From contig NC_013216.1 in the NCBI RefSeq assembly GCF_000024205.1, forward strand, positions 4,278,001 through 4,342,000: a stretch of 64,000 nt of DNA. The letters are read 5' to 3'. Shown piece by piece: positions 44,839-52,890 of this stretch. The stretch comes from Desulfofarcimen acetoxidans DSM 771 (lineage in GTDB: Bacteria; Bacillota; Desulfotomaculia; Desulfotomaculales; Desulfofarciminaceae). The notes under the pieces were generated by a model. That model saw only the letters and a list, made by a program, of their open reading frames with translations. It was not told where the DNA came from and did no database searches. Position numbers and translations under genes: made by a program. Numbering within the stretch: the stretch's first letter is position 1; each line of letters starts with the position of its first letter.

Positions 44839-45495
44839 CTACTGCAAATGCACCCTCACTATCGTATTCATCCCCGGCAGCAGATGCTGTCCTTTGAAAT
44901 CATCGATCTTAATCTTTATCGGTATGCGCTGAACCACTTTTGTAAAGCTGCCGCTGGTATTCTGTGTCGGCAGCAATGAAAAGGTAGCAGCTGTAGCTTC
45001 TCCCAGAGTAGTTACTTCTCCTGTAAACCTGTGACCGGGTATGCTGTCAATTGTAAAGTCAACTGCCTGACCAACTTTTAGCTTGTACATGTCGGTTTCT
45101 TCCATATTAGCCTCAACATACAAATCATTAAGATCAGCCATCATGGCTATAGACTGCCCGGCTGCTCCCACTTCACCCACATGGGCCAGTTTCTTAAGAA
45201 TCATGCCGCCAATTGGTGCTCTGACCAGCGTCAAATCAAGATTAAGATCCTCTGAGAGAGTTGTATCATCCTGCCTGGCCAATACCTGTCCCTTTTGAAC
45301 AATATCTCCCTCCTCAAAATTCAGTTCCAGGAATTTTCCCGCCACCTGAGGGCTGACTTTATATAAAGTACCGGTCACCCTGGCATCCTCGGTAATTACA
45401 TAGTGATTGCTCTGATACCAGTAGTAAAGAGCTACCCCGGCCAGACTTACAATCATCAGAATGGTGACCAGGATAAATATCATCTTCTTCTTCAC
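44839..45495 (-). CDS. HlyD/EmrA-type membrane fusion (adaptor) protein
   Basis: A 218-residue adaptor with N-terminal membrane helix (about 6-24) and a barrel-sandwich domain (DARVTGTLYKVSPQVAGKF, FEEGDIVQKGQVLARQD, VRAPIGGMILKK) followed by a beta-barrel region. The coiled-coil hairpin usual in EmrA is almost absent: only about ten residues (TTLSEDLNLD) separate the two lipoyl halves, as in the short adaptors of Gram-positives. Last gene of the marR operon. No MFS or ABC pump gene follows; the next gene is a Uma2 protein. Confidence 0.87.
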   Translation of the reverse strand: MKKKMIFILVTILMIVSLAGVALYYWYQSNHYVITEDARVTGTLYKVSPQVAGKFLELNFEEGDIVQKGQVLARQDDTTLSEDLNLDLTLVRAPIGGMILKKLAHVGEVGAAGQSIAMMADLNDLYVEANMEETDMYKLKVGQAVDFTIDSIPGHRFTGEVTTLGEATAATFSLLPTQNTSGSFTKVVQRIPIKIKIDDFKGQHLLPGMNTIVRVHLQ

Positions 45496-45516
45496 AATAC
45501 CACCTCTTAACGGCCC

Positions 45517-46710
45517 TTATTTAGATTTGTTTTGAAGCACAATCTTCATACCGTCCTGCAAAGAGTCAACTCCGCTTGCGACAATAACCTCGCCTTCGTT
45601 TAAACCTGAGATAACAGCAATGTTCTTACCGTCCGAACGGCCGGTTTTGATTTCTTTGCGCTGCAGCTTTTGTCCATCGGTTGTGAATACAAAGCTGCCT
45701 TTATCGGTATTCAATACAGCCTCACGTGGTACCAGGAGAAAACTTTCTTTATTTCCTTCCAACTTAACCTCGGCAAACATACCCGGCTTTAACTTGTGCT
45801 CCGGGTTGTCAATCTGTATTTTGATAGGGTAGGCTTTTGTCGCAGTGTCAGCTGCATAGGAAATGTTGGTTATCTCTCCCTGAAAAGGCTTGTCTGAAAC
45901 AGCCTGCAATAAAACAGGGATTTTTTGACCAACTTTTATTTTATTAACAATATTCTCACTAATGTTGGTCACCACTACCACTTTATTCAGGTTCACAATA
46001 CTTACTAGCGGTTTATCTGTAGGAGTTTTTTCACCGATGTTGACGTTTTTAGCAGTGATCACACCACTGATAGGAGCGGTAATGATCATGTTGGAGTAAT
46101 TGGCCCGGGCCTGAGCCAGAGCCGCCTCACTTACCTTGATCGTATTAGGAATAGTGCCGTTTTCTATGGTGTCAAGGTTCTGTTTGGCCAAATTATACGC
46201 GCTCTCCGCCAGTTCATAGGCTTTTTGCGTCTGTTCAAATGACTGCTGGGACACAGCTTTCTGCTCATAAAGCGCTTTTGCCCGGTTATAATCTGCCTCG
46301 GCATTTTTTAAGGTGGTTTCCGTTGTAGCAAGATTTGACTGTGCCTGGTTTTTCATTGTTATCAAATCAGATTGTCTGGCCTTTTCCAAATTGGCCTCGG
46401 CCTGCTGCACCGCGGCCAGCAGCTCAGGAGCATCAAGGGCTGCCAATAAATCTCCCGCGTGAACCTCACTGCCTATATCTACCGGGATTTTATTTACCTT
46501 GCCGGCCACTTTAGGCACTACATCGGCTGAGGCAAGCGCCTCCAGCTTGCCGCTGACAGTTGTGGAATCATCCAACTGACCTCTGACTGCTTTAGCGGTA
46601 TTCACAGAGACAGCGGAATTTTTATTCGCCGTACTCTTGGTGGACTGGCAACCCGTTAAAATAAAAAGTCCGACTGCCAGGCATGCTATTATCACAACTA
46701 ACTTCCTCAA
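45517..46710 (-). CDS. RND/MacA-type efflux adaptor lipoprotein
   Basis: Membrane fusion protein of about 397 residues with lipobox LTGC (Cys near residue 20), lipoyl halves SADVVPKVAGKVNKIPVDIGSEV and IITAPISGVITAKNVNIGE, a long coiled-coil hairpin between them (about 90-190) and barrel plus membrane-proximal domains (PYRIKIQI-like, VLNTDKGSFVF). Start: AAGGAG abuts GTG 46719, so TTG 46710 eight nt further on is more likely. It lies between marR and the HlyD-type gene. The usual partner transporter is missing here. Confidence 0.87.
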   Translation of the reverse strand: MRKLVVIIACLAVGLFILTGCQSTKSTANKNSAVSVNTAKAVRGQLDDSTTVSGKLEALASADVVPKVAGKVNKIPVDIGSEVHAGDLLAALDAPELLAAVQQAEANLEKARQSDLITMKNQAQSNLATTETTLKNAEADYNRAKALYEQKAVSQQSFEQTQKAYELAESAYNLAKQNLDTIENGTIPNTIKVSEAALAQARANYSNMIITAPISGVITAKNVNIGEKTPTDKPLVSIVNLNKVVVVTNISENIVNKIKVGQKIPVLLQAVSDKPFQGEITNISYAADTATKAYPIKIQIDNPEHKLKPGMFAEVKLEGNKESFLLVPREAVLNTDKGSFVFTTDGQKLQRKEIKTGRSDGKNIAVISGLNEGEVIVASGVDSLQDGMKIVLQNKSK

Positions 46711-46722
46711 ATTATTCACTCC

Positions 46723-47178
46723 TTACTTATCCCCGGCATCCTCAGCCTGCATTATTTTTAATAGCTTCTCATAAATGTCCAGGAGCTTCTCAATATCCTC
46801 TTCCGGCAACTGTCTCAGATACCTTTGAACCACCTGCCTTCTGGCACTAAGGCAAGTCCCCAGGATATCATTGCCCTTTGGCGTTAACTCCAACCAAACC
46901 AAGCGGCGGTCATTATCATCTCTCTGGCGGTTCACATAATCGAATTTACACAGCTTATCCACCAGAGACGTAACAGCACTTAATGAAACACATAAATCTT
47001 CCGCCACTTCTGAAACTGTAGAGCGACCCCGTTCATGTATTTTTTTCATAACAAAAACCTGGCTGCCTGTAATACCTTTCACAAGATTTTTTCCTAATTC
47101 ATTATGTAGCCTGCGAATGATGCTCTGAAAAACATCCTCCCACCTCTTCATGTATATTTCTAATTTATCTCCCGCCAT
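46723..47178 (-). CDS. MarR family transcriptional regulator
   Basis: Winged-helix dimeric repressor of 151 residues. TGSQVFVMKKIHERG, TVSEVAEDLCVSLSAVTSLVDKL (recognition helix region) and the wing VNRQRDDNDRRLVWLELTPKG are textbook MarR. ATG 47178 is 7 nt after GGAGG; the frame opens one codon earlier at GTG. It heads the operon with two efflux adaptors, so it most likely represses it in the absence of a small ligand. A TTAAT-AG-ATTAA palindrome lies between promoter and gene. Confidence 0.93.
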   Translation of the reverse strand: MAGDKLEIYMKRWEDVFQSIIRRLHNELGKNLVKGITGSQVFVMKKIHERGRSTVSEVAEDLCVSLSAVTSLVDKLCKFDYVNRQRDDNDRRLVWLELTPKGNDILGTCLSARRQVVQRYLRQLPEEDIEKLLDIYEKLLKIMQAEDAGDK

Positions 47179-47205
47179 CACTTTTCCTCCACCATAAATA
47201 TATAA

Positions 47206-47263
47206 TTAATAGATTAAATGATTTACATTATTAAGTATAATGCTGCCTTTCCTCCCGTGTCAA
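47206..47263 (-). promoter_or_regulatory. marR promoter with candidate operator
   Basis: TTGACA (47258-47263) and TATACT (47234-47239) are 18 nt apart on the minus strand, near consensus. A palindrome TTAAT-AG-ATTAA at 47206-47217 starts about 16 nt after the -10 box. The same arrangement (palindrome 13 nt after a TATACT box) is found at the TolC-like gene. Confidence 0.65.
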
Positions 47264-47291
47264 GGATTGACTTAGAAAAAACACTAACTAA

Positions 47292-47322
47292 TAAAAGAGA
47301 GTGTTAATAACACCCTCTTTTA
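47292..47322 (-). terminator. Terminator after the TolC-like gene
   Basis: TAAAAGAGAGTGTT pairs with AACACCCTCTTTTA, one mismatch, loop 3 nt; T-rich tail on the minus strand. It separates the TolC-like gene from marR. Confidence 0.8.
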
Positions 47323-47353
47323 TTTAGATAATATTAATTATTTTAATATATTA

Positions 47354-48454
47354 TTAGCTTCCGGAGCTATAAGCCCAGGGCTTTTTAAAGGCCATAACCT
47401 GGATTTCATGCTGACAGCTGATATTTAACAAGCTCTGTTTAGCCTGAGCCAAACCCAATTCAGCTTCCAATAATTCCGTATTGGTAGCCATACCTACCTC
47501 AAATTTCACTTTCGCCACCCGCTGTGATTCTTCCGCCAGCCGGAGTGATTCCTGAGATCCGGCATACTGCTCTTCCAACTGCTTAGCGGAATAATACAAT
47601 GTGCGCACCAGTTTACTTACACTGTCTTTAGTATCAGTTGCAGCTACCTCGGCTTTCTCCACATCTATTTGCTTGACTTTGTAGGGTTCGGAATTAGAAT
47701 CAGTAAAGTCATATAATTGTTTAGTCAACTTAGCTAAATCAATTTTTCTTTGAGCAGACCAGACCGTTGGGCTGACATCAAGAGCTTTAGCTACTTCATA
47801 ATCCAAATTGGCAACCTCCAGAGGAGTTATCTCAGGAATGGTTACAAGTACCGGACGGTCATCGGGCCAGAGTCCCACCAGTTGGTTAAATTTCTGGTAA
47901 TCATCATCCAATGCTTTTTTTGCCGCTTCCAGCGAGGATTTTGCCGACTCATAGTTGGTTGTTGCCTGAACAACGGCCATAATATCCACTGTACCTACCT
48001 TTTGACCAACCAGAGCCATGCGCTTGAGCCAATCCTTTTGTTTAAGAGTAAGCTCGGCTACCTTAACTTTTTCCTGCGCCTGCAAAATAGTGTCATAAGC
48101 ATTGTAAACAGACATTACCACGCTGTCTTGTTGAACCATAAGGTTTTTCTTAGCCATGCTGGCGTTGATTCCCGCCTGAACATCACTTATAACTAAACTT
48201 TCCGCTTTAGAATTGGGTGCCGGACCGGTGGCGTTATATTCGACTTTGTCCGATACATAATCGCGCACTTCTTCGCTGCGGTCGGCATCATACTGAGAAC
48301 TTTTCAGACCTTTATTCAGAAACATTGCTTTTTCCACAGCCTGCTGCATTGTAAATTCAGGCGTGGCAGGTTCTCTTTCCGCGGCCTGGACAGGGATTAT
48401 CGCCATCATTAGGGTCAGTAAAACCAGAACCGGTATCAAGGTGAATCTACGCAT
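47354..48454 (-). CDS. TolC-like (outer membrane efflux protein family) protein
   Basis: A 366-residue secreted protein with signal peptide (cleavage after VQA, about residue 24) and long alpha-helical hairpins with the family pattern VMSVYNAYDTILQAQEKVKVAELTLKQ, VGTVDIMAVVQATTNYESAK and its repeat VGMATNTELLEAELGLAQAKQ. TolC proteins form trimeric outer-membrane channels, but this one is shorter than the usual 420-470 residues and I see little room for the beta-barrel strands. In a host with SLH/CsaB wall and endospores, an outer membrane is unlikely, so it may be a wall-spanning helical tube or adaptor partner. A strong promoter with palindrome precedes it. Confidence 0.8.
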   Translation of the reverse strand: MRRFTLIPVLVLLTLMMAIIPVQAAEREPATPEFTMQQAVEKAMFLNKGLKSSQYDADRSEEVRDYVSDKVEYNATGPAPNSKAESLVISDVQAGINASMAKKNLMVQQDSVVMSVYNAYDTILQAQEKVKVAELTLKQKDWLKRMALVGQKVGTVDIMAVVQATTNYESAKSSLEAAKKALDDDYQKFNQLVGLWPDDRPVLVTIPEITPLEVANLDYEVAKALDVSPTVWSAQRKIDLAKLTKQLYDFTDSNSEPYKVKQIDVEKAEVAATDTKDSVSKLVRTLYYSAKQLEEQYAGSQESLRLAEESQRVAKVKFEVGMATNTELLEAELGLAQAKQSLLNISCQHEIQVMAFKKPWAYSSGS

Positions 48455-48483
48455 TAATCAACCCCCTCAAAAACATCACAATT

Positions 48484-48542
48484 AGTTAAGTAGCTTAACT
48501 GTCTACTATCATAAGTATAATTTCCCTGTCCTGGTTTGTCAA
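48484..48542 (-). promoter_or_regulatory. Promoter of the TolC-like gene with palindromic operator
   Basis: TTGACA (48537-48542) and TATACT (48514-48519) are exactly 17 nt apart. The perfect palindrome AGTTAAG-TAG-CTTAACT at 48484-48500 begins 13 nt after the -10 box, so a bound dimer would block the start of transcription. Its likely ligand is the MarR protein encoded downstream. Confidence 0.7.
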
Positions 48543-48562
48543 CAATATAATCATGACTTTTA

Positions 48563-49663
48563 TTAATCCTGTTTCTGTAAATAATCTGCATTTTGCTTTG
48601 TTTTTATAGTTATTTCTTTGCCGGACTCATCCCACTGCACGTCTGCGCCCAATGCCTCCGCCAGAACCCGCAGCGAGACCATGGCTCGACCTGGTGTCAC
48701 TATTTCGGGAACTGCATCAACAGTTACCGGATTGTCATTAATATATATCTTAGTACTCCCTATGATCATTTTAACAACCTGTTCTTCCTTGCTTATTACA
48801 ACACTCCGCTCTTCCTCATTCCATTTAATATTTGCGTCATTAATACCCAGCGCTTGCGCCGCATACTTGACAGGCAAGTATACACGGCTGCCCTTTATGT
48901 AAGGTACGGCATCCATGGATATCTTAGACCCGTTAAGAGTAAATGAATCCTGACCGACAACAAAGATTGATTTCATGGATTCATCATTCGGGGGTTGAAC
49001 AGACTTTTCCTCATCATTTTGCTGAGATTGTGAAATCTTTTTTACATCACTGCCTGACTTATTTTCGGAAACAGTTCCGCCGACAAACCCAGAGGAGGAG
49101 GGTGAGTCAAACTTCAAAGGTATTTGACCGGAAAAGCCGCTGGGTACAAAGATACGCTTATAATAAATGTAGAAGCTGCAATCCTGGCCCGGAGTAGGTG
49201 TCCCTATTACCTGCATCCTTACTTCTTCATCATTGATTCTGGTAAAAGCCAGTACTTTGGTGGTACCTTGATACAACCCATTGCTATCCCCTGAGTAGGA
49301 TGCAGGCACCTCAACATAGTTAGCAGTCCCATAACGCACATAATAGGCCGCGCTCACAACACTTGCGTTCCATTCGGAAGTAGTTTGCGCGGCTGCCTGT
49401 GCACTGTTTTTACCCGCACCTATAGCTGCTGTAGTCCAAATAAAATTATCCGGCAAAATAAAATTGACAATATCCCCTTGTTCCAGTTGGTTGGCTGTGA
49501 AATGGGCAAATATAACCCCCAGTTCTCTTACTCCGTTATCAGCCACATTCGGTGATTTTAAGGAAGTATAGGGACTGGCGGCCAGGACAGGTGATGATAA
49601 AAGCATCACTGCAACCAGCATGATTGCTAATATGAGCGGAATTGATTTTTTACTTGCTAGCAT
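48563..49663 (-). CDS. Secreted protein with C-terminal copper-amine-oxidase-N-type domain
   Basis: A 366-residue secreted protein (signal peptide to about residue 28). Residues 30-200 form an unnamed domain shared with the 781-residue protein upstream (LKSPNVADNGVRELGVIFAHF, LPDNFIWTTAAIG, YVEVPASYSGDSNGLYQG, GTPTPGQDCSFYIYY). After a charged linker, residues about 235-360 contain two copies of the copper amine oxidase N-terminal domain motif (GSRVYLPVKYAAQALG, GRAMVSLRVLAEALGADVQWDE). In these bacteria such domains are wall or surface modules, not oxidases. ATG 49663 has GGAGGG 6 nt upstream. Same strand as its paralogue, separated by a terminator. Confidence 0.85.
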   Translation of the reverse strand: MLASKKSIPLILAIMLVAVMLLSSPVLAASPYTSLKSPNVADNGVRELGVIFAHFTANQLEQGDIVNFILPDNFIWTTAAIGAGKNSAQAAAQTTSEWNASVVSAAYYVRYGTANYVEVPASYSGDSNGLYQGTTKVLAFTRINDEEVRMQVIGTPTPGQDCSFYIYYKRIFVPSGFSGQIPLKFDSPSSSGFVGGTVSENKSGSDVKKISQSQQNDEEKSVQPPNDESMKSIFVVGQDSFTLNGSKISMDAVPYIKGSRVYLPVKYAAQALGINDANIKWNEEERSVVISKEEQVVKMIIGSTKIYINDNPVTVDAVPEIVTPGRAMVSLRVLAEALGADVQWDESGKEITIKTKQNADYLQKQD

Positions 49664-49761
49664 TTCTATCCCTCCATAAAATTACACATTCTTTGGCAAG
49701 ATGTAATATTACGATTAATTGTATAATTCAAACATATAAGGTAATATATTAAATAGTTAAT

Positions 49762-49791
49762 AAAAACCGGGCTCATGTGAGCCCGGTTTTT
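49762..49791. terminator. Strong terminator after the 781-residue protein gene
   Basis: AAAAACCGGGCTCA and TGAGCCCGGTTTTT form a perfect 14-bp stem, with T-runs on both strands; it lies 20 nt beyond the stop codon. Confidence 0.92.
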
Positions 49792-49810
49792 ATATTTTTT
49801 CAACAGCTAA

Positions 49811-52156
49811 TTACAGAGTTTTTACGGTTACAGTTTGGGTAGCTGCATCCCACTCTACGCTAGCGCCAAGAGCTTGAGCAACCCAACGCAACGGCAGCAT
49901 GGTGCGGCCCGGGTCTACGATTTCAGGAGCAGTGTCCATAGTGAACGCTACACCGTTTACAAGCATGGTGGTGCTTCCGATGGTCAGTTTAACCACGCGG
50001 TCACCCTTGATGATTACAACACTCTGGTCAACAGCATTGTACATAATGTTAGCATCGTCTACACCCAGAGCATTAGCTACAAAACGAACAGGCAGGAAGG
50101 TGCGGTCGTCTTTCAGGTAAGGAGCAACGTCCATAGTCTTCTCTACACCATTCATTGTGAAGGTGGTCTGGCCGATTACAAAGGCTGCATCTGCTTTATA
50201 ATTGCTATCGCCAGGAGTTACGCACTTGGCATTAACGGTCTTAGCAGCAGTGGTGGTTTTCGGGAAGATTTGCTTGTCGGATGAATCAACATCGAAAGCA
50301 TGGATTGAGTCAACATATACAGCACCACCGGTGATGGTACCATAGTAATCTTCAACTTCAGACTTATCGTTAACTTCTGCTACTGCATCACCCTTAATCT
50401 TGAAGACTACGTCTCCTTCAGGAACAGTGCGGTCAACGATTAACCTAATACCGGTAACTTCTATCTTACTTGCTGTGCTGCTGTCGCTATCAATGGTGAT
50501 AGATACTTGGTTGTCATCTTCTTCGCCGTCTTTCTGAGTCTTCACGCTGCCAGAGGCGATTTTCAGGTCACCTTCAACAACTTCTACGTCAGGAGTGCTT
50601 GCGAAACGAACACCCTGCGGCAGATCAAGAATTAAATAGTTGTTATCTTTGATTGCACCAGCTTCATTTTCAGTGATGGTTACATCACCGGCATCTGCCA
50701 CAGCACCGATTTTCACTTCCGGAGCAGCAGAAGCTTCAACTGTTATAGGAGCAACAATCTTAGCTACGGTCAGTTCGCCTGTCAAACCGGCGGTACCGGC
50801 CACAGTTACTGTCAGGTCACCGGTGTAGCCCGGCTCAAGAACAACTTCCATATCTTCCAGTGTCAATTCTGCAGCATCGCTGGAAGGTCCGTTAAACTTA
50901 AACTTGGCGGTTTTGCCGTCAGTACCGGGGAAAGATTCGGGTTTAACGTCTAAACTGCTGTCGTTGTCAGAGTCTAATTTACCCCATTTAGCATTGTCAG
51001 GCAGTTCCAAGGTCAGGGTACGACCGTCAGAAATACTTTTTGCAACTGATTCTTTAATCACGATATCACCGATTTTTTGTTCGAGCATACCGGCAATAAC
51101 GGTAGGAGCTTCAGTGCATTCAATGCTGGTTTCATAGTCGCCATATTTTCCAACTACCAGTTCGGAAGGTGTAACATCGGTATCGCCATTAATCTTCATA
51201 GTAACGTCACCGGTTTTGGCGTCAGTCTCATCATCTACGCTAATATCAATGGTAATTTCTACGCTGGTTGCCTTGGTGGTAGCATAACCCTTCGGCAGGT
51301 TGATTACAAACTCATCATCATTAATACCTTCATAATTTGCAAGTATTTCGGTTTTAAGACCAGCATCACCCCAAATAGTTTCGACTGTAGGGGTACCGGA
51401 CCATACAAAACCGTTAGGAAGCTTAAATTTCAAGGAATCATTTCCATCTTCTAAAGAACCTTCGCGGTCTTCAGTAATACGCAGCTTGATTTCATCGCTA
51501 TCGCTGAAGGAATCAGTACTGCTGACACTAACAGTTACAGCACCGTCACTAACAGTACCAACGGCTACGCTGCCATCTGAGAAACCGGAACCTGGCGGAG
51601 AATCAATTATTACAGGGATTTCACCGGTATGTCCGCTGGCTACAAATGCGGTTTTTACATAGAGATAAATCCAGCAATCTTGACCGGAAACAGGTGTACC
51701 AACAACTTCCATTTTTACTTCTTTGTCGCTTACAGGGGATAATTTAAGCATTTGAGTTCCGTCATACAAACCGTTGTTGTCGCCGGAATAAACTGCAGGT
51801 ACTTCAATATAGTTTGCAGTACCATATTTATCGGAACTTGCTGTGTGGTTAAATGCCCATGTTGCTTGATAAGCTGCCTTAGCAGTTGTCTCGTTAGATC
51901 CTACTCCCGCTGTGGTCCAGATAAAATCGGACGGCAAACGGAAAGTAACTGAGTCACCATTTTCTAACTGACCTGCAGTGAAGTGCATAAATACTGTACC
52001 TAATTCTCTTACAGCGTTATCATCCACAGTGGGAGCTTTTAAGGATGAATAATCATCTGCTGCTGCCGCCGGAGAAGCTAAAGGCATCAACATGGTTACC
52101 ATCATAGCCAATGTCAGCAGAACAGACATAAATTTTCTACTTTTCTTGTTCCTCAC
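49811..52156 (-). CDS. Large secreted modular surface protein with copper-amine-oxidase-N-type domain
   Basis: A 781-residue secreted, Asp/Thr/Val-rich protein. Signal peptide ends around PAAAA (residue 33). Residues 35-200 are the unnamed domain shared with the next gene (YSGDNNGLYDG, GTPVSGQDCWIYLY). Three repeats of about 120-130 residues follow, each starting with a pattern like IxITExxxGxxxDGxxLxLxLPxG. The end (665-781) has two copper-amine-oxidase-N motifs (DRTFLPVRFVANALG, GRTMLPLRWVAQALGASVEWD). GTG 52156 has AGGAGGG 6 nt upstream. Strong terminator, strong ribosome site and long leader suggest an abundant surface protein, maybe S-layer-like; that is inference. An ECF-type promoter lies upstream. 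Confidence 0.87.
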   Translation of the reverse strand: MRNKKSRKFMSVLLTLAMMVTMLMPLASPAAAADDYSSLKAPTVDDNAVRELGTVFMHFTAGQLENGDSVTFRLPSDFIWTTAGVGSNETTAKAAYQATWAFNHTASSDKYGTANYIEVPAVYSGDNNGLYDGTQMLKLSPVSDKEVKMEVVGTPVSGQDCWIYLYVKTAFVASGHTGEIPVIIDSPPGSGFSDGSVAVGTVSDGAVTVSVSSTDSFSDSDEIKLRITEDREGSLEDGNDSLKFKLPNGFVWSGTPTVETIWGDAGLKTEILANYEGINDDEFVINLPKGYATTKATSVEITIDISVDDETDAKTGDVTMKINGDTDVTPSELVVGKYGDYETSIECTEAPTVIAGMLEQKIGDIVIKESVAKSISDGRTLTLELPDNAKWGKLDSDNDSSLDVKPESFPGTDGKTAKFKFNGPSSDAAELTLEDMEVVLEPGYTGDLTVTVAGTAGLTGELTVAKIVAPITVEASAAPEVKIGAVADAGDVTITENEAGAIKDNNYLILDLPQGVRFASTPDVEVVEGDLKIASGSVKTQKDGEEDDNQVSITIDSDSSTASKIEVTGIRLIVDRTVPEGDVVFKIKGDAVAEVNDKSEVEDYYGTITGGAVYVDSIHAFDVDSSDKQIFPKTTTAAKTVNAKCVTPGDSNYKADAAFVIGQTTFTMNGVEKTMDVAPYLKDDRTFLPVRFVANALGVDDANIMYNAVDQSVVIIKGDRVVKLTIGSTTMLVNGVAFTMDTAPEIVDPGRTMLPLRWVAQALGASVEWDAATQTVTVKTL

Positions 52157-52420
52157 TTATTTCCCTCCTAAATAGATTTAATAATTTTGCTTAGGGGCTT
52201 TCTTAGGCACCGGTCACTTTACCCCATTAATACAACCGGCTTTAATACTCGCATCACCTCCTAATAAACTTTACTCTACAGCAATCGTGTCAGATGAACA
52301 GCCACTTTTGCCGTTTCTTTAATAACTAGCCCATACGGTGGTGCAATCGGGCCAAATAACATATTCTACATCGGCATTCAAATTCCTGCCGTGTAAAATA
52401 TTCGCCCTTTTTTGCTACCT
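52157..52420 (-). promoter_or_regulatory. Long 5' leader of the 781-residue protein mRNA
   Basis: If transcription starts about 7 nt past the ECF -10 box at 52427, the mRNA has a leader of roughly 260 nt. It contains AGGAGGTG directly touching an 11-codon ORF (52221-52256) and a second Shine-Dalgarno AGGAGGG before the real start. No known riboswitch was recognised. Confidence 0.4.
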
Positions 52421-52426
52421 GATTAG

Positions 52427-52455
52427 TTAGACAGCCCTAACTCTTTAAAAGTTCC
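52427..52455 (-). promoter_or_regulatory. ECF-type promoter for the 781-residue surface protein
   Basis: GGAACTT (52449-52455) and GTCTAA (52427-52432) are 16 nt apart on the minus strand. The promoter in front of the ECF sigma gene has the same two boxes and the same spacing on the plus strand. Confidence 0.7.
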
Positions 52456-52817
52456 GTCAATCTTAAAATTTTTTTCGTTTTAATAATTTTCTGTCTGAAA
52501 ACATTGCATTTGACACGATAGCTCTATACATTTATAATTGCGTGGAGGCTTTTTATCTACATATAGATTGCATGCTTTATGCAAAAGTTCTTCTAACAAA
52601 TAAACAGTCTTACAGACATATGGCAGATTGCTTGATTCGTACAAGTTTTAGCCGCACACAACTAACCAAGATAGATATATTGCTAATAGTATACAACTAA
52701 CTATAACCCGAATATGTGCTATAATAGAAGCTACATAATTATAATATGCCAATCAATTATTTAACACAAAACCTTCCTTAATTTTTCAAACATTTTTTTG
52801 CAGAGCCTCCCTTGGCT

Positions 52818-52846
52818 GGAACTTTAGCCGGCCTACCTGTGTCTAA
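52818..52846 (+). promoter_or_regulatory. ECF-type autoregulatory promoter of the sigma gene
   Basis: GGAACTT (52818-52824), 16 nt, GTCTAA (52841-52846). This is the classic extracytoplasmic-function promoter form, 45 nt before the start codon of an ECF sigma factor, as expected for autoregulation. AGGAG lies 9 nt before the GTG start. Confidence 0.8.
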
Positions 52847-52890
52847 TTAGGTAAAACGGGGAGTTTCTGCTTTGTTAGGAGTGGCTTTCC

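Noticed and set aside
47354-48454. TolC-like gene as proof of an outer membrane
   Set aside because: CsaB, SLH proteins, LCP ligase and the endospore genes fit a single-membrane wall; no outer-membrane assembly or lipid A gene is in the window, and the protein is short.
52800-52870. A possible three-way-junction RNA before the ECF sigma gene (outer arms GCAGA...TCTGC and CTCCC...GGGGAG)
   Set aside because: The ECF promoter boxes lie inside the fold, so most of it would be upstream of the transcript. It matches no riboswitch I know. It could matter only if a further upstream promoter exists.
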